Part shown: piece after piece, positions 30,021 through 40,432 of the stretch
How positions within the stretch are numbered: the first letter of the stretch is position 1
How the letters are laid out: every line of letters starts with the position of its first letter
Origin: DATJZH01 sp052146815
GTDB lineage: Bacteria > Actinomycetota > Actinomycetes > Streptosporangiales > Streptosporangiaceae
NCBI GenBank assembly: GCA_052146815.1
Contig: JBKQMG010000275.1
Coordinates: forward strand, 1-64,000
DNA: 64,000 bases
Direction: 5' to 3'
Notes under the pieces: model-generated
The model's input: the letters and a program-made list of their open reading frames with translations, nothing else
Database searches by the model: none
Told to the model about the DNA's origin: nothing
Program-made: the position numbers and the translations under genes

Positions 30021-31828
30021 TGCACGAGTTCAGGGTGTGGGCTCCGGAGGCGCCGCGGGCGGACGTGGTCCTGGACGGGAGCGCTGCCGCCGGGAGCGAC
30101 GCCGCGGGCGAGCGCAGGGTGGCCATGCGGCAGGCGCCGGGCGGCTGGTGGACGGCTGAGGTCGCCGAGGCAGGCCCTGGCACCGATTACTCGTTCAGCC
30201 TGGACGGCGGCCCGGCCCGCCCGGATCCGCGCTCGGCCTGGCAGCCCGGCGGTATCGACGGCCCATCCCGCGTGGTCGATCACTCGGCCTTCGCCTGGAC
30301 CGACCAGGGCTGGCGCGGGCTGCCGCTGGCCGGGTCCGTTCTCTACGAGTGCCACATCGGCACCTTCTCGGCCGAGGGCACCTTCGACGGGGCCATCGAG
30401 CACCTGGGCCACCTGGCCGATCTCGGCGTCGGCGCCATCGAGCTGCTTCCCGTCGCCGAGTTCTCCGGGAGCCGGGGCTGGGGCTACGACAGCTCCGGCC
30501 TGTTCGCACCCCACCATGCCTACGGCGGCCCGGACGGGCTGAAGCGGCTCGTCGACGCCGCCCATGCCCGCGGCCTCGGGGTCGTGCTGGATGTCGTCTA
30601 CAACCACCTCGGGCCGGCCGGCAATTACCTGCCGGAGTTCGGCCCGTACTTCTCCGCGCGGCACCAGACCAACTGGGGCGACGCGGTTAACTTCGACGGT
30701 CCCGGCAGCGACGAGGTCCGCCGCTTCGTGATCGACAACGCGCTGTCATGGCTGCGGGATTACCACATCGACGGGCTGCGGCTCGATGCCGTGCACGCCA
30801 TCGTCGACGACTCGGCGACCCACATCCTGGAGGCTCTCGCCGGCGAGGTCGATGCGCTCGCCGCGCACGCGGGCCGCCCGCTGTTCCTCATCGCCGAGAG
30901 CGACCTCAACGACCCGCGCTTCGTCCGCGGCCGCGAGGCCGGCGGCTACGGCCTGGCCGCGTCCTGGGCCGACGAATGGCACCACGCGCTGCACGCCACC
31001 CTGACCGGGGACGTGAGCGGCTACTACGAGGACTTCGGCCCGCTGGCGCTGCTGGCCAAGGCGCTGCGCCAGGCGTGGGTGTACGACGGCATCTACTCGC
31101 CGCACCGGCAGCGGGTGCACGGCCGCCCGCCCGCGGGCCTGTCCGGCACCCAGTTCGTCGTCTGCACGCAGAACCATGACCAGGTCGGCAACCGCGCGGC
31201 CGGCGAGCGGACCAGCGCGCTGGTGAGCGACGGCCGGCTGCGGGTCGCGGCCGCCCTGCTGCTCACCGCGCCCTTCGTGCCCCTGCTGTTCCAGGGCGAG
31301 GAGTGGGGCGCGCGGTCGCCGTGGCAGTACTTCACCGACCACGCCGATCCCGGCCTCGGCCGGGCCGTCAGCACCGGGCGCCGGGAAGAGTTCGCCGCGT
31401 TCGGCTGGGCCCCCGAAGACGTGCCGGATCCGCAGCAGCGCGCCACGTTCGAGCGGTCCAGGCTCGGCTGGGCCGAGGCGGCCAAGGAGCCGCACGCTGA
31501 CCTGCTGGCCTGGTACCGGGAGCTGATCGCGCTGCGGCGCCGCTGCCCGGCACTGACCGATCCCCGGCTGGACCGGAGCGGGACCGAATATGATGAAAGG
31601 GCCGGCTGGCTCATCGTCCGCAGAGGACCGGTGACCGTGGCCGTCAACCTGGGCAGCCGTACCTGGGCCTGCCCGGCCGGCCCGTCCGCTCAGCTGCTCG
31701 CCGCCTCGGACGCCCGCATCGAGCTCACTGGCGGGCACCTGAGCCTTCCGCCCGACAGCGTGGCCATCGTGACTGAGACCGCCGGACGAGCGGGGCCGGC
31801 CGGCGGAGCAACCCCCCAGCCGGGCTGA
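30020..31828 (+). CDS. treZ: Malto-oligosyltrehalose trehalohydrolase (TreZ)
   Basis: A 602-residue GH13 enzyme with an N-terminal beta-sandwich (FRVWAPEAPRADVVLDG) and the catalytic barrel: VLDVVYNHLGPAGNYLPEF, DGLRLDAVHAIVDD (nucleophile Asp), LIAESDLNDPRF (acid/base Glu) and CTQNHDQVGNRAAGERTS. It releases trehalose from the TreY product. It overlaps treY by one base and is followed after 17 bp by glgX. Confidence 0.95.
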
Positions 31829-31845
31829 GAGAGGATCCATCCACC

Positions 31846-33948
31846 ATGAGCGAGCCCATCGAGACCTGGCCCGGCCGCCCTTATCCGCTGGGAGCCGCCT
31901 ACGACGGGGCCGGCACCAACTTCTCGCTGTTCTCCCTGGTCGCCGAGAGCGTCGAGCTGTGCCTGTTCGACGACGACGGCGCCGAGCAGCGCGTGCGCCT
32001 GGAGGAGATCGACGCGTCGTGCTGGCATGCCTATGTCCCGTCTGTCAGCCCCGGCCAGCGTTACGGATACCGGGTGCATGGTCCGTGGGACCCGGAGCAG
32101 GGCCAGCGCTGCAACCCGGCGAAGCTGCTGCTGGACCCGTACGCGAAGGCCATCGAGGGCACCGTCGAGTGGGGGCAGGCCTGCTTCCCGTACACCTTCG
32201 GCGACGAGAACTCCCGCAACGACGAGGACAGCGCGCCGAACGTGCCGCGGTCAGTCGTGCACAACCCCTACTTCGACTGGGGCAATGACCGTCCCCCGGA
32301 CGTGCAGCTCAACGAATCGGTCATCTACGAGGTGCACGTCAAGGGGTTCACGCAGCGCCACCCCGACATCCCGGAGGCGCAGCGGGGCACCTACTCCGGC
32401 CTCGCGCACCCGGCCGCCATCGAGTACCTCACCGGCCTCGGCGTCACCGCCGTCGAACTGCTGCCCGTGCATCAGTTCGTGCACGACGCGCACCTGGTCG
32501 AGCGGGGCCTGCGCAACTACTGGGGCTACAACTCGATCGGCTTCCTGGCCCCGCACAACGAGTACTCGGCGAGCGGTCAGCGCGGCGAGCAGGTCGCGGA
32601 GTTCAAGGCCGTGGTGCGGGCCCTGCACGAGGCCGGGATCGAGGTCATCCTCGACGTCGTCTACAACCACACCGCCGAGGGCAACCACCTGGGCCCCGTC
32701 CTGTCGATGAAGGGCATCGACAACGCCGCCTACTACCGCCTCGTGCCCGACAACCCGCGGTTCTACTACGACACGACCGGGACCGGGAACAGTCTCAATG
32801 TCGGCCACCCGCACACCCTCCAGCTGATCATGGACTCGCTCCGCTACTGGGTCACCGACATGCATGTCGACGGGTTCCGCTTCGACCTGGCCGCCAGCCT
32901 GGCCCGCCAGTTCCACGAGGTGGACCGGCTGTCGGCGTTCTTCGACCTCATCCAGCAGGACCCGGTCGTCTCCCAGGTCAAGCTCATCGCCGAGCCGTGG
33001 GACATCGGCGAGGGCGGCTACCAGGTCGGCAACTTCCCGGCCCTGTGGTCGGAGTGGAACGGCCGCTACCGCGACACCGTGCGGGACTTCTGGCGCGGCG
33101 AGCCGGCCACGCTCGGCGAGTTCGCCTCCCGGCTCACGGGCAGCTCCGATCTCTATCAGGCCGACGCCCGCCACCCGGGGGCCAGCGTCAACTTCGTGAC
33201 CGCCCATGACGGCTTCACCCTGCGTGACCTGGTCTCCTACAACGAGAAGCACAACAAGGCCAACGGCGAGGACGGGGCCGACGGCGAGTCCCACAACCGG
33301 TCCTGGAACTGCGGAGCCGAGGGCGACACCGACGACAAGGAAGTCCTGGCCCTGCGCCGCGGCCAGCAGCGCAACTTCCTCACCACGCTGATGCTGTCCC
33401 AGGGCGTGACCATGCTGCTCGGCGGCGACGAGACCGGCCGGACACAGGGCGGCAATAACAACGCCTACTGCCAGGACAACGAGATCTCCTGGCAGGACTG
33501 GGAGAACATCGACGAGGATCTGCTCGAGTACACCCGCCGGCTGATCGCGCTGCGCCGTGAGCACCCCGTGCTGCGGCGGCGGCGCTGGTTCCAGGGCCTG
33601 AATATCCGGGGCTCGGTCGATCTCGGCTGGTTCAAGCCCGATGGCAGCGAGATGAGCGACCAGGACTGGGACGCCGGGGCCACCGCGTCGGTGGCCATGT
33701 TCCTGAACGGCGCGGCGATCACCGACCGGGACCGCCGCGGCCAGCGGGTGACCGACGACTCCTTCCTGCTGCTGTTCAACGCCCATCACGAGGGCATCGA
33801 CTGGACGCTGCCCAAGCAGTGGGGCGAGCACTGGGGGGCCGTCATCGACACCGCGGATCCGGGCCGCGAGGGCGAGCAGTTCGACAGCGGGCAGGTCCTC
33901 CAGGTCGCCGGGCGCTCGGTCGTCGTGCTGGTCCGCCAGGAACACTAG
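31846..33948 (+). CDS. glgX: Glycogen debranching enzyme (GlgX/TreX)
   Basis: A 700-residue isoamylase-type GH13 protein. GAAYDGAGTNFSLFSLVAES is the N-terminal CBM48-like domain. NYWGYNSIGFLAPHNEYSA, VILDVVYNHTAEGNHLGP, VDGFRFDLAASLARQF (nucleophile Asp), KLIAEPWDIGEGGYQVGNFP (Glu) and VTAHDGFTLRDLVSYNEKHN give the barrel. It removes alpha-1,6 branches so that TreY can act on linear chains. A ribosome site (GAGAGGA) precedes the ATG. The order treY-treZ-glgX differs from the more frequent treX-first order. Confidence 0.94.
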   Translation: MSEPIETWPGRPYPLGAAYDGAGTNFSLFSLVAESVELCLFDDDGAEQRVRLEEIDASCWHAYVPSVSPGQRYGYRVHGPWDPEQGQRCNPAKLLLDPYAKAIEGTVEWGQACFPYTFGDENSRNDEDSAPNVPRSVVHNPYFDWGNDRPPDVQLNESVIYEVHVKGFTQRHPDIPEAQRGTYSGLAHPAAIEYLTGLGVTAVELLPVHQFVHDAHLVERGLRNYWGYNSIGFLAPHNEYSASGQRGEQVAEFKAVVRALHEAGIEVILDVVYNHTAEGNHLGPVLSMKGIDNAAYYRLVPDNPRFYYDTTGTGNSLNVGHPHTLQLIMDSLRYWVTDMHVDGFRFDLAASLARQFHEVDRLSAFFDLIQQDPVVSQVKLIAEPWDIGEGGYQVGNFPALWSEWNGRYRDTVRDFWRGEPATLGEFASRLTGSSDLYQADARHPGASVNFVTAHDGFTLRDLVSYNEKHNKANGEDGADGESHNRSWNCGAEGDTDDKEVLALRRGQQRNFLTTLMLSQGVTMLLGGDETGRTQGGNNNAYCQDNEISWQDWENIDEDLLEYTRRLIALRREHPVLRRRRWFQGLNIRGSVDLGWFKPDGSEMSDQDWDAGATASVAMFLNGAAITDRDRRGQRVTDDSFLLLFNAHHEGIDWTLPKQWGEHWGAVIDTADPGREGEQFDSGQVLQVAGRSVVVLVRQEH

Positions 33949-34083
33949 GACTGACCGCCTGACCCTGTGTTTGACGTCGGCCGCCGAGGGTAACCGGGCG
34001 GCAGGCTCGGACGCAAGGAGGCGGCAGGTGGCAGGTGGCATCGGAAGCGAGGGCAACGCAGCCCGCGGGACGCAGCGTGCTCG

Positions 34084-35092
34084 ATGAGCTCGACTCGCGG
34101 ATCCCGACAGGTTTACTGGTATCTGGCCGTCCTCGCCTGCATCGGCGGATTCCTGTTCGGCTACGACACCTCCAATATCGGCTCCGCGCTGAGCTTCATC
34201 CCCTATCACCTGTCCAGCTTCGCGACCGGCTACCTGGTGGCCGGGGCGTCGCTCGGCGCCGCCGTGGGCGCGCTGGTCGCCGGGCCGACCACCGATCGCT
34301 TCGGCCGCAAGTCGCTGCTCATCACCGACGCGGCCATCTACGGGGTCGGCGCGCTGCTGTCCGCGTTCACCGTCAACGCCCCGGGAGGAGAAACGGCAGC
34401 GCAAGAACCCGTGGACCACCGGGGTGAGGCGGGCGCTGATCGTCGTCTGCGTCTTCTTCATCTTCCAGCAGATCTCCGGCATCAACGTGCCGTTCTACTA
34501 CGGCCCGATGGTGCTGGGCAGCTACTTCGGCGGCGCGACGTCCACGGCCGTCAGCGCGGCCACGGCCGGCGTCGAGGTGACCGCCATCCTCGGCGCCGTC
34601 AACGTGGTCGCCGCCTATTTTGCCTTCCGCTGGATCGACAAGATCGGCCGGCGCCCGCTGGCGCTGTGGGGCTACGCCGGCATGGCAGTGTTCATGCTCG
34701 TCGCGGCCGCCGGAGTGGGCTTCCTGACCGGCGTGCCGAAGACCGTGCTGGTGATGGTCGGCTTCTCGTTCTTCATCACCTCCTTCGCGATCGGCGTCGG
34801 CGGCACCGGCTGGCTGATCCAGGGCGAGGTCTTCCCCACCGCCGTGCGCGGCCGGGCGGCGGCCATCGGCGCGAGCGTCGACTGGATCGCCAACTTCGCG
34901 ATCATCGAGGTGTTCCCCGCCTGGCATAAGGCAGTCGGCCTGGGCTCGGTGATGGTGTGCTTCGCCGTCATCACCGTGCTGGTCATGGGGTTCGTCGCCC
35001 GCTGGCTGCCGGAGACCAAGGGCCTGTCGGTGGAGCAGGCCGTCAGCGTCTTCGAGCGGCAGGCGGAGGGCGAGCACGTGACGGCGGCCTGA
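34084..35092 (+). pseudogene. Sugar-porter MFS transporter with internal deletion and frameshift
   Basis: The first frame (from 34084) gives VYWYLAVLACIGGFLFGYDT and the RFGRKSLL loop, that is TM1-TM3, and then loses similarity after LLSAFTVNAP at about 34380. A second frame, open from about 34385 and including EEKRQRKNPWTTGVRRALIV, gives the second half: FFIFQQISGINVPFYYGP, DKIGRRPLALWG, QGEVFPTAVRGRAAA and LPETKGLSVEQA. Roughly TM4-TM6 and most of the central loop (about 100 codons) are missing at the junction, together with a one-base frame change. It was presumably a sugar/H+ symporter linked to the preceding trehalose/glycogen operon; as written it cannot make a working transporter. Confidence 0.85.
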
Positions 35093-35100
35093 CGGCCAGC

Positions 35101-36411
35101 TCACCTTGCCGGGCGCCCCGCGGTGAGGGCGGCCAGCAGGGCGGCAATGTCAGCCGCGGCATGCGGGCGGCTCAGCCGGGCTGAGGCCGCCCGCATGCCG
35201 CGGATGGCGGCCGGGTCGCGGCGCAGCCGGTCGATCTCGCCGAGCAGCTGCCGGACGCCCCGCGCGTGACGGCCGGCCCCCGCCGCGACGACCAGCTCGG
35301 CGTTGCCTTCCTCCTGGCCGGGCACATGGGAGGTGAGCATGAGCGGGGCGCCGCAGCACGTCGCCTCGGCGATGGTGCCAGGGCCTGCCTTGGTCACGAC
35401 CAGGTCCGCGCAGCGCAGCCAGTGCGCCATGTTGTGCACGAATCCCTGTACCGTCAGGCGGCCGCCCGACCGGGCGGCCAGCCGGGTCAGCCTGCGCTGC
35501 AGGCTGCGGTTGCGCCCGCAGATCGCCACCACGGCGACGTCGTCGAACCGCCGCAGGATCGCCGCCGCCCGCTGGTAAATCCCGCCCGACCCCTCCGCCC
35601 CGCCGGTCAGCACGACGAGAAACCGGCGGCTGCTGAGGCCGAGGGACCGGCGCAGGGCCCGCCGTTCGCGCGCCCGCAGCGGACCGGGCAGGAAGTCCGG
35701 CATGACCGGCAGCCCGATCTCCACATAACGGCCGCGCGACGATGACGATGAGGCGCCGCAGGCTCCGCCGGACGCCGCCAGCGGCACGACGATCCGGTCC
35801 ACCTGGTCGCAGTGCCAGGTCGGATGGGTGGTGGCCAGATCCGTGACCACGGTCACGACCGGGGGGCGGGGACCGCCGTGCTCGAACGCCCTGATGGCCG
35901 CCCCGCCGGTCAGCGGGTGGAACGACACGATCGCCGCGGGCCGGTGGGCGGCCACCGCGGTGGCGACGGGACGGGCGACGATGGGAAACACCGTGCGGTC
36001 CAGCCAGCCCAGCGCGGGCGCGGTCTCGAAGCCGCGGTAAATGGCTCCCCAGATCCACGGGGTCAGCCTGATCGAGGGCCCGTAGAGGCTGGTGATCCAG
36101 CGCAGCGGCCGGTAAGCATCCGGTCCGCCGAGCGGATCACACAGGACGGGAGCGAACCGCCCCGGATACGCCCGCTCCAGTGCCTCGCCGACCGCCCGGG
36201 CCGCGCTGCGGTGCCCGCCGCCGGTGTCGGCGATCAGGAATAGCAGCGGCACGGGCGCGGGAAGCAGCGCGCCGCCGCCGGCGGCGGTCGGGGCCACGGT
36301 CGCCCCGGCCGGCCCGAGCGAGCCCCAGCCCGGACGGCCGCCAGCCCTGGCGCCCGGCCCGGGCCTCGCGTTCGACCCGGGCCCGGTCCCGGCGTCCTCC
36401 GCGGGCGTCAT
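35101..36411 (-). CDS. GT28-type glycosyltransferase (MGDG-synthase-like)
   Basis: A 436-residue protein. LFLIADTGGGHRSAARAVGE is the MGDG-synthase N-terminal motif (PF06925), and the C-terminal half has VLTGGAEGSGGIYQRA, VVAICGRNRSLQRRL, ADLVVTKAGPGTIAEA and LTSHVPGQEEGN, the nucleotide-sugar-binding region of GT28. Such enzymes glycosylate diacylglycerol or related lipids at the membrane. The acceptor and the sugar are not determined. It overlaps the upstream GT4 gene by 4 bp. A Ser-rich insertion (ASSSSSRG) sits in the linker. Confidence 0.85.
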   Translation of the reverse strand: MTPAEDAGTGPGSNARPGPGARAGGRPGWGSLGPAGATVAPTAAGGGALLPAPVPLLFLIADTGGGHRSAARAVGEALERAYPGRFAPVLCDPLGGPDAYRPLRWITSLYGPSIRLTPWIWGAIYRGFETAPALGWLDRTVFPIVARPVATAVAAHRPAAIVSFHPLTGGAAIRAFEHGGPRPPVVTVVTDLATTHPTWHCDQVDRIVVPLAASGGACGASSSSSRGRYVEIGLPVMPDFLPGPLRARERRALRRSLGLSSRRFLVVLTGGAEGSGGIYQRAAAILRRFDDVAVVAICGRNRSLQRRLTRLAARSGGRLTVQGFVHNMAHWLRCADLVVTKAGPGTIAEATCCGAPLMLTSHVPGQEEGNAELVVAAGAGRHARGVRQLLGEIDRLRRDPAAIRGMRAASARLSRPHAAADIAALLAALTAGRPAR

Positions 36412-37577
36412 GGCCGCCTCCCGTGCTGATCAGCCCCGGCCAGGAGGCCGTAAAGGTACTCCCACTGCGCCAGCGTGCGCCCGCGCTCATGCCCGGCGGC
36501 GATCAGCACCCCCGCGGCGCCCATGCGGCGGCGCAGCGGCGGGTCGGCAGCCAGCCGGTCCAGGTACCGCGCCATCGCCGCCGCGTCGCCGGGCGCGAAC
36601 AGGTACCCGCTGCGGTCGTGGCTCACCAGCTCGGTGAGCGCGCACGCGCCGGCGGCCACGACCGGCAGGCCGCTGGCCATCGCGTCCATCGTGGTGAGGC
36701 TCTGCAGCTCAGCCTCGGACGCGATGGCGAACACGTCGGCGGCCCGGTACAGGCCGGGCAGGTCGGCGTCGGGGACGAAGCCCAGAAAGGAGATCCGGCC
36801 GGTCAGTCCCCGCTGGCGGACGCCGGCCCGCAGCGCGGACTCCTGCGGCCCGGTCCCGCCGATCGCCACGTGCGCGGGACGCGTCAGGCGGGCGGCCGCG
36901 TCGATGAGCACGTCGAGGCGCTTCTCCGGGCTGAGCCGGCCCACCGACAGAATGACCGGCTGATCCCGCGGCAGGCCGTAGCGGCGGGCCAGCAGCTCCG
37001 GCGCCCCGGCCGGAGCGGACATCCGGGCCTCGACACCGTTGGAGATCACCCGTGACGGCACGCGCAGACCGCGCTCCCGCAGCAGCCGCAGGGCCGTCGC
37101 GCTCGGCGCGGTCACGTAGCTGCACCGGTTCGCGAAGGCCAGGAGGCAGGCGTAGAAGGCATCATCGAAGAGCCGCGGGCGGCGGCGCAGCGACGGGCTG
37201 ACGTTAGCCGGCAGATAGTGATTGGTGTAGACGACGGGGATAGCCCGCCGGCGCGCGCTGGCCAGGGCCGTCGCACCGAGTACGAGCGGGCAGTGGATAT
37301 GCACCACATCGGGAGGACGACGGCCGGCCAGGGCCCGCAGGCCGCCGGCGGGCAACGCGAGCCGCATGCCGTCGTACAGCGGCCACGGCACCGAGGCCAG
37401 GTAGCGCACTCTGGCCCGGCCGGCCGTCGCGTCGGCGTCCCGGCGGCCCGTGCGGGGCGCGAGGACGGCGACGCGATGCCCGCGGCCGGCCAGGCCGGCC
37501 GCGAGCGCCCTGGTGACGCTGGGGACGCCGCCCACCATCGGCGGGTACTGATCTGTCACGATCAGGATGCGCAGCAT
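36408..37577 (-). CDS. GT4-family glycosyltransferase
   Basis: About 389 residues. ILIVTDQYPPMVGGVPSVTR is the N-terminal acceptor-domain motif. VILSVGRLSPEKRLDVLIDA and the EAELQSLTTMDAMASGLPVV segment with the conserved Glu residues give the donor-binding domain. Its role is probably mannosyl- or glucosyl-transfer to a lipid. The ATG at 37577 is preferred (MLRILIVTD). It is co-transcribed with the GT28 gene, so the pair may build a two-step glycolipid. It is divergent from the GT4 gene at 37694. Confidence 0.88.
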   Translation of the reverse strand: MLRILIVTDQYPPMVGGVPSVTRALAAGLAGRGHRVAVLAPRTGRRDADATAGRARVRYLASVPWPLYDGMRLALPAGGLRALAGRRPPDVVHIHCPLVLGATALASARRRAIPVVYTNHYLPANVSPSLRRRPRLFDDAFYACLLAFANRCSYVTAPSATALRLLRERGLRVPSRVISNGVEARMSAPAGAPELLARRYGLPRDQPVILSVGRLSPEKRLDVLIDAAARLTRPAHVAIGGTGPQESALRAGVRQRGLTGRISFLGFVPDADLPGLYRAADVFAIASEAELQSLTTMDAMASGLPVVAAGACALTELVSHDRSGYLFAPGDAAAMARYLDRLAADPPLRRRMGAAGVLIAAGHERGRTLAQWEYLYGLLAGADQHGRRP

Positions 37578-37693
37578 GCGAGGGGCCTGCACAATAAGCT
37601 CCCTGCCGCAGTGACGATCGCGGCCGGAATCGACGATCATCCGGCGACTGCCCGGGCCTGCCCCGGGCCCATCCTGGGCATACCGGAGCGGAT

Positions 37694-38866
37694 ATGAGCA
37701 GCGGGCGGTCGATCCTGGTGGACGCCAGGCTGAACGGCAGACCCGGCGCGCACGGACTGGCCCGGTCGGTCCTGAAGCTGGCCGAGCACATGCCCGCGGG
37801 GCCGGACGGCCTGGCGCTGCGGATCCTGGTCGACTCGTCGAGGCCGCAGCTGTTCCCGCTGGCCGGGCTGGCCCGGCGGGCCGAGCTGATCGAGGCCGGT
37901 ATCCGGCCGGAGGCGGTGCACCGCACCCGCGAGCTCAGCCGGCTGATCCGGGCGGCCGGCGCGGCGGTGCTCTACGCGCCCTATCCCCTGTTCGCCCCGC
38001 TGCGGTGCGCGTGCCCGGTCGTGCTCACCATCCACGACTGCATCATCGAGAGCAGCGTCCGTCATGCCGGCGGCTGGCACCGCCAGGCCGGCCTGAAGAT
38101 CGCGACCACGGCGATGCTGCGCCGGTCCGCGGCCGTCACAGCTCCCTCCCTGGCCAGCCTGGCCGAGATACGCAGGCACTACCCGGCCGCTCCCCGGCCG
38201 ACGCTGATTCCCAATGGCATCGACACCCGCCCGTTCGACGCTGTCACCGACCGTGATGTCGCTGCGGTACGCGCGCGCTATGGCCTGCCGGACCGGTTCA
38301 TCCTGACTGTCGGCGCTCATCGTCCGCACAAGAATCACGATGTACTGATCCGGGCCCTGGCGGCAATGCCCTCAGCGGTGCCGCTCGTCATCGTCGGATA
38401 CTTCGATCCGAACTTCCGCGACTCGCTGCCCCGGCAGACTTCCCGGCTGGGGCTGCAGTCGCGGGTAACGCTGATTCCCGCGGTGCCCGAGGAAGCCCTG
38501 CCGGCTGTGTACCGGGCGGCCTCGCTGTTCGCCTTTCCATCGCTCGTCGAAGGCTACGGGCTTCCTGCGCTGGAGGCCATGGCGGCGGCCGTGCCCGTCG
38601 TGGCGAGCGCCGTGCCCGCGCTGTCGGAGGTGTGCGGCCGGGCAGCGGTGCTGGTGCCGCCGCACGACGCCGCCGCCTGGGCCGCGGCGATGACGAGAAT
38701 CCTCGGCGATGACGCTGCGGCGTCGGACATGGCGCGAGCCGGTGCCGCGGTCGCCGCCGCTGCCACCTGGGCACGCGGCGGGCGGGCCCTCAGCGATCTG
38801 CTGGCGTCTGTGGCGCGGGCGGGCCCGAGGCGGGCACCGGACGGCTCCCCCGCCCTGGCCCGCTGA
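37694..38866 (+). CDS. GT4-family glycosyltransferase
   Basis: A 390-residue group-1 glycosyltransferase. ILVDARLNGRPGAHGLARSV opens the acceptor domain, VLTIHDCIIESS follows, and the donor domain has LTVGAHRPHKNHDVLIRAL, LPAVYRAASLFAFPSLVEGY and GLPALEAMAAAVPVVAS with the conserved Glu pair. It adds a sugar to a glycan or lipid; the substrate is unknown. A decayed relative of the same type lies at 4545-4850. Confidence 0.87.
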   Translation: MSSGRSILVDARLNGRPGAHGLARSVLKLAEHMPAGPDGLALRILVDSSRPQLFPLAGLARRAELIEAGIRPEAVHRTRELSRLIRAAGAAVLYAPYPLFAPLRCACPVVLTIHDCIIESSVRHAGGWHRQAGLKIATTAMLRRSAAVTAPSLASLAEIRRHYPAAPRPTLIPNGIDTRPFDAVTDRDVAAVRARYGLPDRFILTVGAHRPHKNHDVLIRALAAMPSAVPLVIVGYFDPNFRDSLPRQTSRLGLQSRVTLIPAVPEEALPAVYRAASLFAFPSLVEGYGLPALEAMAAAVPVVASAVPALSEVCGRAAVLVPPHDAAAWAAAMTRILGDDAAASDMARAGAAVAAAATWARGGRALSDLLASVARAGPRRAPDGSPALAR

Positions 38867-38882
38867 CGCCGCCCCGTTCCAC

Positions 38883-39578
38883 TCACAGGATGACGGGGGC
38901 CGGCGGCCCGGCGACCGGGCTGATCGCGCGGCGCGCTGCCGCGTCGCCTGGCGGGAGGCCGAACGATTCCCGGGCGAACTCGGCCGCGAGCTGATGCCAC
39001 ACCCGCGGCCGCCGGAGCATCGCGTGATCCCCGCCGCGGACCTCGATCGCCGCCGTCGGCACGACAGCGCGGGCCCGCCGGGCGTAGGCCCACGTGCCCG
39101 CAGGGCTGGTGACGGAGTCGGCGTCCCCGTGCACGAGCAGTACGCGGCGCCCGGCCAGCTGCTCGACCGGCTCGCCGGACGGCAGCCACGGCGCGAGCCC
39201 GGCTACGCCGGATACCAGCGGATGGCCCGCGACCCGCAGCGCGGCCCGGGCACCCATGGAATGGCCCACCAGCAGCACAGGCGGAGGAGTCGGGCCGTCG
39301 GCTATCTCCGCCAGGAGCTCACTCAGATCACGCACGGGCGACGCCTCGTCGCCGTTCCAGCCGCGCACCCGGAACCTCGGGCGCCAGACCTCGATCTTGT
39401 GCCCGCGCACCGCATGCCCGATGGCCCGCGCGATCGGGATCATCCGCAGCACGCTGAGCTGGACCGGGGTGGTCGGCTCGGTGCCCATCGACCGGCCGCC
39501 GTGCACGACGAGGACGAGCCCGCTGAGACCGGCGGCAGCGGGCTGGCCGCTGCGCTGGGGCATGGTGCGGGGGTTCAC
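38883..39578 (-). CDS. Alpha/beta hydrolase
   Basis: A 231-residue compact hydrolase. LVLVVHGGRSMGTEP is the oxyanion region, VLLVGHSMGARAALRVAGHP carries the nucleophile Ser, VLLVHGDADSVTSP the acid Asp and GGDHAMLRRP the His. It has no signal peptide. The substrate is unknown (esterase or thioesterase-like). Confidence 0.8.
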   Translation of the reverse strand: MNPRTMPQRSGQPAAAGLSGLVLVVHGGRSMGTEPTTPVQLSVLRMIPIARAIGHAVRGHKIEVWRPRFRVRGWNGDEASPVRDLSELLAEIADGPTPPPVLLVGHSMGARAALRVAGHPLVSGVAGLAPWLPSGEPVEQLAGRRVLLVHGDADSVTSPAGTWAYARRARAVVPTAAIEVRGGDHAMLRRPRVWHQLAAEFARESFGLPPGDAAARRAISPVAGPPAPVIL

Positions 39579-39626
39579 CGGGCGTCCTCCTCGTCAAGGC
39601 TCGGCAGCCGACCGCGCGTGACTGGC

Positions 39627-39821
39627 TTATTTCTGCAGGCGCTTGCTGCGGCCCTGCAGTTCGTCGATGAGCTCGGAGGCTTCCGCCTTGGACAGGTTCT
39701 CCGGCTCATCCTCGCCGGCTTCCCTGGCCAGCGTGCGCAGGTGCGACTCCTGCGGCCCGGTCATGGGCTCGCCGCCGGTGGCCCGGTCCTCGGGGTCCTT
39801 CTCCACTGGCCCGTTGCTCAT
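39627..39821 (-). CDS. DUF3072-family small protein
   Basis: A 64-residue, acidic soluble protein. MTGPQESHLRTLAREAGE followed by LSKAEASELIDELQGRS is the DUF3072 signature. The function is unknown. It sits alone between two minus-strand genes. Confidence 0.85.
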   Translation of the reverse strand: MSNGPVEKDPEDRATGGEPMTGPQESHLRTLAREAGEDEPENLSKAEASELIDELQGRSKRLQK

Positions 39822-39898
39822 GGTCCCTCCCCGTCAGCTCAGCAATCGTGCAGTCAGCATCGTGAAACTCAAGCGCCGTCATGAGCGCTGCCTTCGGG

Positions 39899-40432
39899 TC
39901 ACAGGGCCGGGCCGTCCGGCCCGGCGATGACCTGCTGAGCAGCGCGTATCCGCAGCGATTCGAGCAGGTCTGACTGGCGGCGGGCGCGGGCGATCAGCTC
40001 GTCGAGCCGCGCGGAGTCGAGCCGGTGGTCGTGGTCCGCCGCCGCCCGCAGCGTCCGCCAGCCGGCCGCCTTGCCTTCCACGCCTAGGCGCATCATCTCC
40101 AGCTCCTCCAGGCTGCTGAGCGGCGAGCGGGTCAGCAGGCGGCCGTTGAACTTCAGCCGGCCGGCCTTCTCGCCGAGCCAGGCGGCCCGGACCTTGTAGG
40201 AGCGCACGGGCACGCCCAGTGTCGCCATGATCTCCAGCAGCGCGGCGCGGTCCTGGGCCACTTCAGCGGCGAAACCCGTCAGGCGCTCCCTGACCGCCGG
40301 ATCCCGGACTGCGCGCGCGACCCGGCGGGCCAGCTCGGTTCCGCCGGTCGCACCGGCCAGGTGGTCGTTGAGGTAGATGCCCAGCAGGTCGTGTCCGGAT
40401 CGTCCGGCGCGTGCTGCCGTGTGTGCTGTCAT
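39899..40432 (-). CDS. Helical protein of unknown function (ferritin-like fold possible)
   Basis: A 177-residue, largely alpha-helical protein without signal or membrane span. HDLLGIYLNDHLAGATGGTE at the start and the ELEMMRLGVEGKAAGWRTLR stretch recur in actinobacterial hypothetical proteins that appear to form a four-helix bundle. No complete di-iron ligand set is seen, so enzymatic activity is not claimed. Confidence 0.6.
   Translation of the reverse strand: MTAHTAARAGRSGHDLLGIYLNDHLAGATGGTELARRVARAVRDPAVRERLTGFAAEVAQDRAALLEIMATLGVPVRSYKVRAAWLGEKAGRLKFNGRLLTRSPLSSLEELEMMRLGVEGKAAGWRTLRAAADHDHRLDSARLDELIARARRQSDLLESLRIRAAQQVIAGPDGPAL

Noticed and set aside
32251..34485. A 744-codon minus-strand frame opposite glgX
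   Set aside because: Shadow of glgX with low-complexity Val/Gly/Asp/Arg content.
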